Shown: positions 35,151 to 46,069 of the stretch, piece by piece | Layout of the letters: the number at the start of each line of letters is the position of its first letter | Position numbering within the stretch: position 1 is the first letter of the stretch | From: Polytrichum commune | Lineage: Eukaryota; Streptophyta; Polytrichopsida; Polytrichales; Polytrichaceae | Direction of reading: 5' to 3' | DNA: 64,000 bases | Assembly (NCBI GenBank): GCA_950295325.1 | Contig: OX485807.1 | Coordinates: forward strand, 44,982,440-45,046,439 | Notes under the pieces: generated by a model | What the model saw: only the letters and a program-made list of their open reading frames with translations | Told to the model about the DNA's origin: nothing | The model's database searches: none | Position numbers and translations under genes: made by a program

Positions 35151-36035
35151 TAGCAATATCATAGTCATTTGTTTCTCTCAAGCCTTAAAGGCCAATGGAA
35201 TTTTCTTGAAAGTGAGACGAGTTCAAATGAATAACTTTCGATGCTCAAATGTTGTTCACACACAAAATTATTAATTCTGACTCATGAACACATGTTAGAT
35301 CACGTCCACATTTAGACACATAAATTCAAGTATAAGACTTTGATTGTAAATGTTCATAAACATTTTAAAATGATGATATTAGAAAAATCAAAATTTGCCT
35401 CAATGCTCAAAAATAATATTTTTAACATGATTTGAAGGATTGGAAAAATATAATTATGTGTAGAACTAGTGGCCAAAAAGATGAGATATCGAATAGAATT
35501 AACTTTGTTGTATTTCACATATTTTATTGTACTTGAACCATATATTTAAATCATTTATCTAATCAGAGAATCACACAATAAAGATGATTTTCTTTCTAAT
35601 GGGTTTACTTTCTTAATAAATGACTTAAAATGAAGACACAGGTGACAACACTTCATTTTCTTCACTTAAAAGCCCCTTTGAGTGTTTCAAGTTAATGTAC
35701 ACAATAGTTCATTGTGTCTCAAACACACGGGGGTCATTTAGTCCATTTAAAAAACGACGTGCGGCATAATATAGGGAGGATTAAATCCGTTTGACATAAT
35801 ATTTATAAAAGAATTCCAAATAATAAAGGGACCATTAAAAGTAGACAATCTCATTATAAGTTAGATAGATAGGTATAAAATATGGGCCATTCATTTTGTG
35901 TAAACTCTTTATAGCTATAGGGGTTGAAAATAAGGATCTTAGGATGTGTGTTTAGTAGAATCAATTTTGTATGTATGCCTCACAAGGGATGGATGAAAAA
36001 TGACTCATCGTTTACCCAAAAATGAATAAAATTGT
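35151..36035. other. Duplicated spacer upstream of telo-box gene
   Basis: AT-rich sequence colinear with 60,175-61,093. Probably the promoter-side region of the following ORF. No element boundaries were seen. Confidence 0.5.
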
Positions 36036-36050
36036 AACCCTAACCCTAAC
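36036..36050 (+). promoter_or_regulatory. Telo-box AACCCTAACCCTAAC, unit 1
   Basis: Two plant telomere-type repeats, preceded by AAATTG and followed by a pyrimidine-rich leader (TCTTTTCCCG, CTCCTCTCCCTTCTTTTGG). In plants such telo-boxes sit near the transcription start of many growth- and translation-related genes. The unit 2 copy at 61,094 is identical. Confidence 0.6.
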
Positions 36051-36154
36051 TCTTTTCCCGACACCTCTTGGTGGCTCCTCTCCCTTCTTTTGGTGGCCTC
36101 TCATTTTTCATTTTTCTTCCGTGACTTCTCTACTCCGACATCTTCATCTCCAAC

Positions 36155-36637
36155 ATGTATGTTAATTTCCACCACCCATTCTTCATGGCACACATTTTAT
36201 TCAATGCTGGAGTCTTTGTGATTTGTATGTTGCCCTTGCCATATTTGCCAAACTGTTCAGTTTTCTTTATTTTACGTTTTATTTGCGAGATCATTGTGAC
36301 GGTGCCTTCAATTCAACTTCCATCTTTGATCGCTCCAAGCTCTCTCTTATTGTGCAATGGGAAACAATTTGGGGTACTAAGGCAGGCGGTTGATCTCCTT
36401 GCCCAAACGAAGGAATCAGGGAGGAGATATCCTAACAATCCCCACATTGAAGTAATATTGCAATATTCTAGAAAACTTGTAGGCCGTAAAAAATTTAAAT
36501 ATGATCACACATATAGGAAATGGATTTATACAGATTACAATATATTCACTGTAATCATGAGCTACAATTCCACAAATGAAGTGCACACTCTACATAGGAA
36601 TGATTCAAAGCAACTGTCCAAGTTTGTGACAAAATGA
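36155..36637 (+). CDS. Hypothetical 160-residue protein, unit 1
   Basis: ATG-started ORF 105 bases downstream of a telo-box and pyrimidine-rich leader. The N-terminal third is hydrophobic (HILFNAGVFVICMLPLPYLP), then there is a polar region (RQAVDLLAQTKESGRRYPNN) and an aromatic-rich end with FKYDHTYRKWIYTDYNIFTV. The unit 2 copy encodes nearly the same protein, differing by few residues, with no frameshift between them. A GTATGT donor immediately after the ATG and a TTTTATTTGCGAG acceptor-like site near 36,288 leave open that the hydrophobic part is intronic. Family not recognised. It converges on copy D of the clustered gene. Confidence 0.4.
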   Translation: MYVNFHHPFFMAHILFNAGVFVICMLPLPYLPNCSVFFILRFICEIIVTVPSIQLPSLIAPSSLLLCNGKQFGVLRQAVDLLAQTKESGRRYPNNPHIEVILQYSRKLVGRKKFKYDHTYRKWIYTDYNIFTVIMSYNSTNEVHTLHRNDSKQLSKFVTK

Positions 36638-36774
36638 ACTATACAGGGTTCATGACCAAGCTTGGTGTGTTTCACACTATATTGGTAATGGTAAATATGG
36701 AGGGTAGATATACAATGCGAAGTTCTCATGTGTTTGTTGAAAGACTCCATGTCATTTACACCTACACTATCTAT

Positions 36775-37154
36775 TTAGAGCATCTCCGCCACCATCTCCA
36801 AAATGAGAGCATATGGGGTATTTGTGAGAACATACACCCCTGAGTTGTGTACAAGGAAACCTATGCTTTGCACAATCCTCAATTCCTTGATCAATTCCTT
36901 CACGTAGGATTTCCAGTTGGATATGATGTCTTCATCATCATTCTTGATAATTGATCTGTTTGTTGGAAGAAGGACTTGTATTTCCTTTCCTATCTTACGT
37001 AGCATTTTCTTTGTCCAAATTTTGTTTTGAAATGGAGACTCACTTGCACGTTGTTCAAGAAAATTTGTCAAAAACTCAACACAATCACCAACATTGATGG
37101 AGTGTGGGAGGGTGATAGCTTCTCCCTCGAGCCTTGGCACATTCCTTTGTGAAC
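36775..37154 (-). pseudogene. Copy D, terminal exon
   Basis: Intact exon of about 125 codons with TAA end and acceptor CAG at 37,155-37,157. The peptide is close to copies C and F, with changes such as RIVQSIGFLVHNSGVYVL. A MITE has inserted only a few bases upstream of the acceptor, separating it from its branch-point region. Confidence 0.55.
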
Positions 37155-37170
37155 CTGCCACTCATCAAGC

Positions 37171-37732
37171 CAGGGTTGTCTATTGTGTCGTGACGGATGC
37201 TAATCTCGGCATAATGTCGTGCCGTCACGACACGTATCCGTCACGACATTATGCCGGATGTTGCCTTTATCCTGATGGACTTGAATTTTACTGAATTCCG
37301 TGTGTAATTACATTACCCCATTTTGGACACGTAAGATGTAAGATGTCCACGTGTGATGACATGTCAGCAAAGTAGAGGTAAAGTGGGGAAAAAATTACTA
37401 GCCCCCGTCCCCCCCCCCCGTCTTTTTTTTTTTTTTTTTCCGTCCTCCCCACCCTCGTCCCCCGTCTGCCCCACACACTCCTTAGTCATATTTTACTACT
37501 TTGATTTTAACAGAATGATAACATAATGGCAAAATGGTTTACTTGGCTCTAGGCATATCCACGTCCACGTCGGCCTTTTCTGCCACATAGGACGCCACCT
37601 TGGCAAGAAGGTAAGTATTTTACCCACCCTACTAGCTTCCCCCTAGGTTGACCCTACGTGGACCCTATTGTGTCGTGAGGGAGGGGTCCGTCACGACACG
37701 ACACCGTCATGACGTCGGGATAGACAACCCTG
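37171..37732. mobile_element. hAT-type MITE in the intron of copy D
   Basis: Ends are CAGGGTTGTCTAT and ATAGACAACCCTG (13-bp perfect inverted repeat), with identical 8-bp flanks CATCAAGC (37,163-37,170 and 37,733-37,740). Copy F shows the unoccupied site at about 62,212. It is 562 bp and non-coding. The subterminal region forms a hairpin (GGCATAATGTCGTG against CACGACATTATGCC), and repeated GTCGTGACGG words could be transposase-binding sites. It contains a C10 run and a T18 run. Confidence 0.95.
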
Positions 37733-38038
37733 CATCAAGCCATGCGGGATGTCATCAAAATTTTGATTCAACAAGAATTTGTAACCTAGTCTAACTTGTA
37801 CAATTAAAGGTAGATGGTGAACAACGCTCACATTTTAAGTAGGATGAAGATGCCTCATTAAAATGCCACACTGTTCAAAAGACCAATTTGGAAGCAAAAT
37901 TTTGCATCCAGTACACTTTACACGATGTGCCCATGCCCAACCCACTGATCATGAAACATGTGCAGTGATATGTAGTGAATCTTCTTTGCTTTGTGCATTA
38001 GTCAAATACACTAAACGCATGGGGAAAGCCTCACTTAC

Positions 38039-38282
38039 GGGAAGAACTTGCTACACAAGTTTGGTGTCCCTCCTCCACCATGACAGGCACAACTTCAGGG
38101 CGTCCACCGACTTGTTCAACCACTTCCACTTCCTCTTCCATGATTGCTTGGAACACCTCCATTTGTTCAATATCCCATGCATAGCCAAGTTCCATGACTT
38201 CATCAAAGCTCAAGAAGTTCTCCATGGTTGGTCTTGATCGAGTAATAAACTGAACAAGCATGACAATATCATGAGGAGATAA
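38039..38282 (-). pseudogene. Copy D, acidic exon
   Basis: Open exon with donor CC|GTAAGTGAGG and acceptor-like CACCCAAAG. Encodes LSPHDIVMLVQFITRSRPTM, ENFLSFDEVMELGYAWDIEQ and an acidic AIMEEEVEVVEQ. It is nearly the same as copy F, as expected for paralogues from the block duplication. Confidence 0.5.
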
Positions 38283-38542
38283 CTTTGGGTGAAACATATG
38301 GAAGCTGACTACCTTTCAATTCATGCACTTTGCTCGGCCGAATCCAATCTATTTCCATGCCACATCCACTTTATCACGGCTTTCGAGCAACCATTGTGTG
38401 ACAAGTGTGAAATGTGGCTTTGCCACTTCAGAAAATTTATCTTGCACCAAAATTGATATGGTTTTGGCTTACCAAATTAATATTCAAGGACTTGACAGCT
38501 TGCATGCCTTGAATACCCTCTATTATTTACGAACGCAGGAAG

Positions 38543-38715
38543 TTATGAAGAATACAGAACAAACTCACACTCAGCATGCACACATGTGAGTGGAAGATTC
38601 AGGCACTGATAAATGTTACACTGAAATTTTGAGGTAAGAATACATGAATTTTCAACCCAATCACCAAGCTCAACAAGTCTTTTCAACTGGCACATCCCTG
38701 CAATCATTTTACATC
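38543..38715 (-). pseudogene. Copy D, cysteine-containing exon
   Basis: Encodes AGMCQLKRLVELGDWVENSC and a following TSKFQCNIYQCLNLPLTC. The frame continues into the CACTA-type MITE beyond 38,723, so the true exon edge lies before it. See the copy at 22,388. Confidence 0.4.
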
Positions 38716-38722
38716 CCTCAAA

Positions 38723-39210
38723 CACTGTACTAATTATCCCAATTAGTGAGGGTGGGCTAATTAATGTGTGTGGGAAATTAGTGACGGTGGTACTAAACTT
38801 TTTAAGCTTTGAAATTAGTGCCACTAGAAGATTTAGGTGGCATTGTTCGTAACCATATTATTCACAATATTCATACTATTCATACCGGCGTGAGTTTCTT
38901 CTTGTAAAGGTAAGATGGTGGACACATGTGTCAAATGCTAAATATAGAAATAGAACTCAACCACAAGGTTGAGTAATGTCATGCTAACAAGCATGTGTAA
39001 ATTGCATGCATTTATTTTTGGTCACTCTACAAACACCATAGAGGACAAAAAAAAAAAATTCTTCTGAATTGTACGGTAAATGAGCTTGTATTCATGTATT
39101 TAGTATCACTCAATAAAGAAATTGGCCCTCACTAATTTTCAGAGTTGACAAATTAGTGCATGTTTCGAGAATTGGTGATAGCTAAACTAGTTGGGATAAT
39201 CTCTGTAGTA
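38723..39210. mobile_element. CACTA-type MITE in copy D
   Basis: Left end CACTGTACTAATTATCCCAA and right end TTGGGATAATCTCTGTAGTA are inverted and match the copy C element. Both ends have drifted from CACTA. The length differs slightly from copy C because of internal indels. Confidence 0.6.
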
Positions 39211-40800
39211 GGAAACATGGTTCTTGAATGCACATCCATTTTGAAAGGGGGGGGGGGTCATTAGAACATAATATGAATACGTTACAATGTTGAGCAGAAG
39301 CTGGGGGATGATAGAGATTATAATTAGTGAAGCCGTAGTCCGTCTGAATATTTTATTAAATAAAACACTATTCCAACTTCCAAGCCAACAAAACAGAGGA
39401 TCCTGCATCTTGAGAGCCCCTCTCTTCTTGGACACTGTTTGTGAGTTCATTACCTGAAGAGAAGGCAAACGACGACAAGAAATCGCTATCTCTCTTGATT
39501 GATGATTCTACAACCGAATGGCGTGCGACCTACTTTTGACCACGCAGCTGGGACAACACCACACAACAAAGAAAGAAATGAACAATGAAGATAGGTCGAG
39601 AGGAGTGCACCTAGATCCGGTATTCTGCAAATCCTGCTACACACAAGGCCGACGAATTTGTTCCGTGGTAGCTGCTGGACTCAAACTAACCAGTTAACTT
39701 ACAACCACCTAATCCAGAGCAAATGTTCAATGCCCACAAGAATGTTAGAATTGGTACAGTGAATAAGAATATAGTTTTACGATGCGCGAGGCACCGGAAT
39801 GGGAAGGAAATATGTGGGAGCTCAGGTGAACCCCTGCTAGCACCGCTCCTTCTAAACCATGAACCCATTCGCCACCTTTCAAGAATCCTAGTAAGTTACA
39901 CTTACCGACCGATTCATCCTGGGTATACTCTGTTCAATTACGGAAGTGACTATGACGGACACAGGAAAGCATCGATCATTTTCTATCTCTACCACGACAC
40001 TCCTGAGATGAATCATGTGCATCTAGTGAGGGGATCCGCTTCGTTGGCGGGGAGCCAGCTCTTGAGAGTGTCTGGAAGAAATAAAAATTTGACGAACCTC
40101 TGTTTTCGAGTTCCTTCCAGTCAAGCACACGGCCTTGATTGGGAAGCATCGTCATTATGTAGCACCAAAATAATCCGCAAACAATCGCCTGCATCCTCGT
40201 GATATTCTATCAATGCACAACTTTGTGCTGGAAAAACATGAATGTTCGAAGCCAAGAGAACAGAGGATCCTCGAATTTGAGAGTTCGCTCAAACACTCCT
40301 TGCCAGACACTAGCTACGTGTAAGTTCATTCCCTGAAGACGACACTGAAATTGGTGACAGGACACCGCTCGCTCTCTCGTTTGATTATTCTTCACCCTGG
40401 TCAACGTAAGTCCTAACACACAGCTGAAAGAAAACACCAGAAAGAAAATACCGAAACAAATGAAGACAACAGCGGAAGCAAAAGGCGTGCAACACCACAA
40501 ACAACACACCATTGAGCAAGGAAGATAGTTTGAAAGGATCGCACCTGGAATCGGAGGGGTACTAATGCGGCTACGGAACGACTACCGAAATGGTTGGCTG
40601 TTGATTTTGTCCCAGCTCACCGTCTGCTTGATCCCTCAAGCTTGCGTGCGTGTGTGCTTCCTTCAAAGTGTGCACTGACTCCTCCAACTTGCTCAGCGTA
40701 GCAGGCAATGAGGCTTGCGAGAGTAGAGGATGCAACCTTCTCTTCAATCTAATGATGCATCACACATGAATTCGCTACTTCAGCCAAGTTAGTCATCATC
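39211..40800 (-). pseudogene. Copy D, 5' part of clustered gene
   Basis: Colinear with copy A from 2,080 to 3,560. About 1.2 kb present in C (23,040-24,250) is missing, with the join at AATATGA at about 39,272; copy F has the same join. A hydrophobic N-terminal ORF (40,512 downward, MVCCLWCC then VVFICFGIFFLVFSFSCVLG) is open here and runs into the RERAVSC segment. On the plus strand 39,723-40,202 is also open for 159 codons, including the RGSASLAGSQLLRVSGRNKN segment seen in the other copies. Confidence 0.4.
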
Positions 40801-41734
40801 ATAAATACTTGCATCTTCCTCTTTCAGTGCTGTGCATAAACTGTGTGTTGTGTCGATCTCTTACACCCCAAATAACAGCAACTGCATCGTCCGAGAGTCT
40901 GCAACATACGCAACGGCTCAGATATAGTGCACTGTCGTGTTCATCCCAACCTCCTCCCTGAGTACCTGGCTCATGGTTCCGTCAGTTCGTAGCCCCGTCA
41001 GTTCCCGGAGGTGCTAGGAAGCTTCGGTGGAGTCCCGTGTGGGAATTTAATAGCACCTCATAACTGACCCAGGGACCAATGGCCCAATGAATTATATTGC
41101 CATTGGCGTTTACAAATATTCCATTGTGATAGTGGGATCCTTAGATTCAACATGTGTTGCGGTCCATCGACATGATCCACTTTAACTTTACACTAGGCTT
41201 GAGGGACCATCAATTACAAAATTACATTTTTATTCCCGTTGATACGGCCTTTGGATGATTTTAGCGGGCCTTAAGGTAGACAATTTGAAACCCATTTCCG
41301 ATAATTTAAGTAATTTCGCATAAGTTGGGTACATGTGTGATAATGGAGTGATTTTTTATATGCTTGGAAATTGACATCACTACATTGAACAAAGAAAATC
41401 ACTATTTGTTTCTAGGTTTTGACATTCTAATAAATTTCTAAAGGCAAGATTCTCTCCGAACCCATATCATAGCACAGGTTGACCTATTTTGGTAATTCGT
41501 GAACGAAAACTTGAGTGCCCTTTTCAAGGAACCCAAATCTGTGCCCTTTGAACTTACTTCTTTCATCACTCCAAAGTCCTCAATGGTAATTACTCCTCTC
41601 TCACATGGTCACTACCTATTTCCAACATTCCATATAAGAAAATGACTACTACATATCTGGAATTGCTGCATGTGTGGAACTGCTAAATGACTACTTCACA
41701 ACTTTAGGGGACTCTATATATTAAGATTGGGATG
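40801..41734. other. Spacer, nothing recognised
   Basis: 40,970-41,070 resembles the region just right of hAT element A3 at 10,125-10,175 (GTTCCCGGAGGTG, GGAGTCCC, GTGGGAAT), a dispersed repeat fragment. The rest is AT-rich without ORFs of note. Confidence 0.4.
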
Positions 41735-41986
41735 GCCTTATCAACTAAAATGAGCCAATTGGGTCATTATTAGACAATCCTTTTGTCATAATTGATGAGA
41801 TCTTCCATATTATAATTGATTATTTGCATGGTTTTATAAACATGTGTGGGTGTATTGGAATGGTTGAGTTGTATTTTAAGAACCCTCAACGGGTATTCTG
41901 TCATACCAACTAGCAATCATTATGTTCCCATCACGTTCCATACATTAAATTGAGCGGACCAATTGGCTCATTTTAGTTGATAAGGC
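41735..41986. mobile_element. Foldback MITE (about 252 bp)
   Basis: Inverted ends GCCTTATCAACTAAAATGAG and CTCATTTTAGTTGATAAGGC (28-bp arms including CCAATTGG). Flanking ATTGGGATG (left) and ATTGGGGTG (right, one base away) look like an eroded 9-bp target duplication, which would suggest a Mutator-like origin. Confidence 0.75.
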
Positions 41987-42938
41987 AATTGGGGTGGTTA
42001 TTGAAAATGGGTTTATCTACCATACAATGAACTTCTTGGTCATGCCTCTTGCTCTATGTCAAGAGCGCCTCTGTGATCAAGTCTTGCCATGATCATAAGA
42101 TTGAGTCTCTGCAATCCGACTGTAGTACTTGTGGTTGTTTGTGATACTGTGGCGAGCTCCCAGTAGATTTCCGCTCCCAAGACTGTTGTGTGGGCCTGAG
42201 AGACAATGAACAAGGAGAACCGACCGCTAGTCACAGATGAACCGGTTGAAGTTCAAGATTTCAGGAAAATAACTGTTGATTCTAGAAGAGTCTGTGGACT
42301 ATGCCACAAATTATTCAAGAAAAACCGAAACATTACAGCATGTAACCAGCTTGACTTGGGAACACTAGGATTTTGACGAATTATGCCCAAAAATCTCCCC
42401 AAACATTGCTAAGAGATTTTTGTTTTGTCAAGGCTGCTTCACTACATGATAGACCAAGAGTTGTGACCATGAACATCCAAATGCCCTTGAAAATCATCCA
42501 AAGGTTGTCATGTGGGAAATAGAAATCCGATTTTGCATATTGATGGGCCCTCAAGCTTAGTGTAAAGTAAAAGTGGACCATGTTGAGGAACCAAAACATG
42601 TTTATGGACAATCCAAATTAATAGGTAGTCCGGGACCCCACCATGCCAATATAATAATTCTTGGCAATCAAATGTTTGCCACGTCCTCTAGTTTTGTGTT
42701 GGACCCAACACTTTTATGGGCCTAAGATAACATCCAATAGACCATGTACGACGCCATGCACATTTTGCATCCATTCAAATTTCGTGGCCTTTTAGGGCTA
42801 GTGCAATGTGAACTTGGACCATCTTTGAGTTCTCGACTAATCACATAACTTGTATATCACAGGTCAAGGGCTCTCGAGTTCTAGTGTAAAGTGACCCCCA
42901 ACCTATTTATAGAAAAGGAAGAATTGTATTATAATAGA
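41987..42938 (-). repeat. Dispersed repeat R5, copy 5, with extended flank
   Basis: 42,205-42,480 has AGATGAACCGGTTGAAGTTC, TTGACTTGGGAACACTAGG and ATGCCCAAAAATCTCCCC. Farther right, words such as GTGTTGGACCCAACAC and GTGAACTTGGACCATC recur loosely near 28,350-28,500 and 46,720-46,850, so the repeat may be longer than 600 bp. No ORF was recognised. Confidence 0.45.
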
Positions 42939-42959
42939 TGCAAGCATGGTAAGCTGGAC
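42939..42959. mobile_element. Solo terminal repeat of GGGTGCAAGC-type transposon
   Basis: TGCAAGCATGGTAAGCTGGA matches the left end of the complete element at 52,610 except for a few bases. Gene copy E begins immediately after it. Confidence 0.55.
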
Positions 42960-44560
42960 TAAAACAGAGGATCCTGAATCTTGAGCCAACAAAACTTCCA
43001 AGCCAACAAAACAGAGGATCCTGAATCTTGAGAGCCCCCTCTCTTCTTGAACACTGTTTGTAAGTTCATCACCTGAAGACAAGGCAAACGAGAACAAGAA
43101 ACCGGTCGCTCTCTTGTTTGATGATTCTACAACCAAATGGCGTGAGACCTACTTTTGACCACGCAGCTGGGACAACACCAAACCACAAAAACACGAAATG
43201 AACAATGAAGATAAGTCGAGAGGCTTGCATCTAGATTTGGTATTCTGCAATTCCTGCTAGATACAAGGCCGACGAATTCCTTCGGTGGTAGCTGCTGGAC
43301 TCAAACTAACCACTTCACTTACAACCACCGAATCCAGATCAAATTCCAGATCAAATGTTCAATTACAGAAGTGACTTTGACGGACACAGGGAAGCAGCGA
43401 TCACTTTCTATCTCTACCTCGACACTCCTGAGACGAATGATGTGCGTCTAGTGAGGGGATGTGCCTCGTTGGCAGAGAGCAAGCACTTGGGAGTGTCCGG
43501 AAGAAATAAAAATTTGAAGAACCTCTGTTTTCGATTTCCTTCCAGTCAAGCACACCGCCTTGATTGGGAAGCATCGTCATTATGTAGCACCAAAATTATC
43601 CGCAAACAACCGCCTGCATCCTCGTGATATTCTATTAATGCATAACTAGTGTCTGGCATAACTAGTGCTTTGAGAGTTTGTCCAGCAAAAAGTTATGCAT
43701 TAATAGAATATCACGAGGATGCAGGCGGTTATGCCAGACACTAGTTATGCCATAGTTATGCATAACTATGCCAGACACTAGTTATGCATAACAAAGTTGT
43801 GCCAGACACTAGTTGTAAGTTCACTCCCTGAAAACGACACTGGAATTGGATACAAGAAACCGCTCGCTTTTTCGTTTGGTTATTCTTCACCCTGCTCAAT
43901 GTAATTCCTAACACACAGCCGAAACAAAACACCAGAAAAAAATACCAAAACAAATTAAGACAACACTGGAAGGAAAAGGGGTGCAACACCACAAACAACA
44001 CACCAATGGGCAAGGAAGATAGTTTGAAAGGTTCGCACCTGGAATCGGAGTGGTACTAATGCGGCTACGGAACGACTAACGAAATGGTTGGCTGGAGATG
44101 CTATCCCAGCTCCCCGTCTACTTGATCCCTCAAGCGTCCGTCTGTGATTCCTTCAAAGTGTGCACTGACTCCTCCAACTTGCTCAGCGTAGCAGGCAATG
44201 AGACTTGCGAGTGTAGAGGATGCAATCTAGTTCGCGTCTCTAATTTTGCATCACACTTGAATTCGATAGTTCACCGTCAACGCAGTTATCGGCAACGGCT
44301 CAGATTCGAGGTTCCGCAACATTCTAACGGCTCAGATTACTGGCCGAGGTTGACCATACCGCAGGTTTTAAGGATCCAAGTTGACATCCCCACAGAACTA
44401 TTGGCGGGTTGACCACACCCCAGGTTTTTAAGGCTCCAAAGCGTATGTTTGTTTCCTGCCTATAAAGATGTTTGTATGACATCACTACTTTAAAAGTGAT
44501 GGCGGAGGAAACTGCTACGGCAATAAATTTATTGTATAACAGACAAACCCATTTTCATAG
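42960..44560 (-). pseudogene. Copy E, 5' part only of clustered gene
   Basis: Nearly identical to 24,360-25,790 (copy C). The downstream exons are absent, and its left edge is the solo transposon end. The first about 55 bases are a short tandem duplication of the AAAACAGAGGATCCTGAATC segment. It contains the N-terminal hydrophobic ORF region (44,013 downward), an inverted duplication at 43.6 kb, and a TATA-like CCTATAAAG at 44,459 (plus strand). Confidence 0.55.
43611..43727. repeat. 37-bp inverted duplication in copy E
   Basis: CGCCTGCATCCTCGTGATAT, TCTATTAATGCATAACT (43,611-43,647) reappears inverted at 43,691-43,727. Copy C lacks the inverted copy. It is embedded in the ACTAGTTATGCC cluster, which itself contains inverted words. 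Confidence 0.85.
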
Positions 44561-44869
44561 CGTAGAACAACCTATGTCTATGTAACACAATATTAATGTT
44601 TGATCAATGATGACATGTCATGATTGAAATCCAACTTAGCGAAACATTGGTGGTTAAGTTGACAGCCATGTTTACATTACAAGCATATTTAGGTGCCACA
44701 ATCAATAATCAAAATAATCGACATCTTCAATTTTGTAATTGATTGGTGCTTAGCAAGAGGGTAGCTTATATCATCATGTGTATAAGTCAAATCCACCTAG
44801 AAACTTCAAAGAAATTTGGTTATTGCAGAAAGATTATGAAAAGACTATGAATTTCTTCTTATTTCTATT
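44561..44869. other. Unit 2-specific spacer
   Basis: About 290 bp between ACAACCTA and CCCTACATGG are absent from unit 1. No inverted ends or target duplication were seen, so a deletion in unit 1 is as likely as an insertion here. Confidence 0.5.
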
Positions 44870-44997
44870 TCCCTACATGGAGATGTTATTCTTTGATCAT
44901 ATCTGAACTGTAGATATGGTAGGAATACCATAGGATTGAATGGAAAAGAACTCTCAAGTCTCTTGAGATTGCCCTTGGTGTTGCCTATGATGATGAT

Positions 44998-45987
44998 TTG
45001 AAAAAGTTTGATAAGATTTGGTGTGGGAAAGGCCTTATTGCCATTGGGAGCAATTTAGTGGTTACTTGGAAAGTTGGACCCAAAATATTACTTGATGCCC
45101 CATGGGGCCCTAGGGGGGGTATTCCGTGGCGGTTGTTATGGTCACCTCAAGCATTTGAATTGGTTTTAAATTTGTACCAAATCTTTTCTTTTTTTAAAAG
45201 AAAGAAAAACACCCACAAATACCCACTCATTTCCTTATCTCATCCATGCATGTATGGAATAGACCGCAATATTAGGGTTTTGGAAGGGGTTATTGAGTTG
45301 AGAATGAAATCACTTCTTTCTTAGAGTTGCAAGAGGAATGGGCCATGCTTCTTTGTGGAGTTTGATCAAAGGGGAGGTGGATGGTTCACATAGGTAGTTA
45401 GGTGACAACTTGCACCAATTGCATGCATAAGGTGACTTAAAATTTAAGTCTTGTCACAAAGGCGAATAGAAAAGCCCGTTGAAATTGCAAAGGTGCTCAA
45501 AACTCCTCCTTAGCTCATTCATTTCATGTGTTTCACATTGCCCCTACCTCCTTTTGGGTGCTCGTCACATTAGCGATTTTGTGTATTTGATTGTGGAAGC
45601 AATTGTAGGTGTTTATAGATAAACTCTCCCATCTATTGAATTATTGGTTTTGAATAGACAGCAGAGTGTTTGTCTTGACTCTTAATGAAGTTGTGGCTAT
45701 CCTTAAAGGATGTATGGTAGAGGCTAATTAACAAGTGGAATAAAATGGGTCAAGTAGCTTCATTGTGTTCAAGATACTTTCAGTTTTGATTGATGTCAAA
45801 ACTACAAGATCCAAGCAAGGAAAATCAAGACAAGATCACACCTAAAGCTAGAATTGTCAAAAAAGTGGTAGACCCAAAATATCAGCTTCAAATTAAGATT
45901 TGGTTTGTTAGGAGGGTTTATAAGATGCGTAGAAAATTTGGTTATCATTGGGTGGAGTATAGGGATCCAATTGACTAGATGGACCAT
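44998..45987 (+). pseudogene. ORF fragments of unknown protein, unit 2
   Basis: Counterpart of 26,556-27,865. The first ORF (104 codons from 45,013; FDKIWCGKGLIAIGSNLVVT) is open here, while unit 1 has stops and an extra 300 bp. The second piece (45,790-45,978; PSKENQDKITPKARIVKKVV) has an upstream TGA where unit 1 has TTA. Neither unit carries an intact version of both pieces. Confidence 0.35.
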
Positions 45988-46069
45988 CCATCAAACATGG
46001 AGATTGGTTGATGTTGGCATCAAAAAAGGCCAACAACAAGTAGACTTACGATCTTACTAATCATTTAAT

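Larger units (their letters stand above)
25850..36640. repeat. Segmental duplication, unit 1
   Basis: Colinear with 44,870-61,690 (unit 2) apart from insertions and deletions. Shared landmarks are CCCTACATGGAGATGTTATT (25,861 and 44,871), the ORF fragments at 27.6 and 45.8 kb, the LINE relic at 30-31 and 50-51 kb, and the telo-box gene at 36.0 and 61.1 kb. With the adjoining gene copies C-D and E-F, the duplicated block is about 16-21 kb. Confidence 0.85.

Noticed and set aside
37288-37476. Lysine-run ORF in the copy D MITE
   Set aside because: It is a translation of the T18/C10 homopolymers inside a non-coding MITE.
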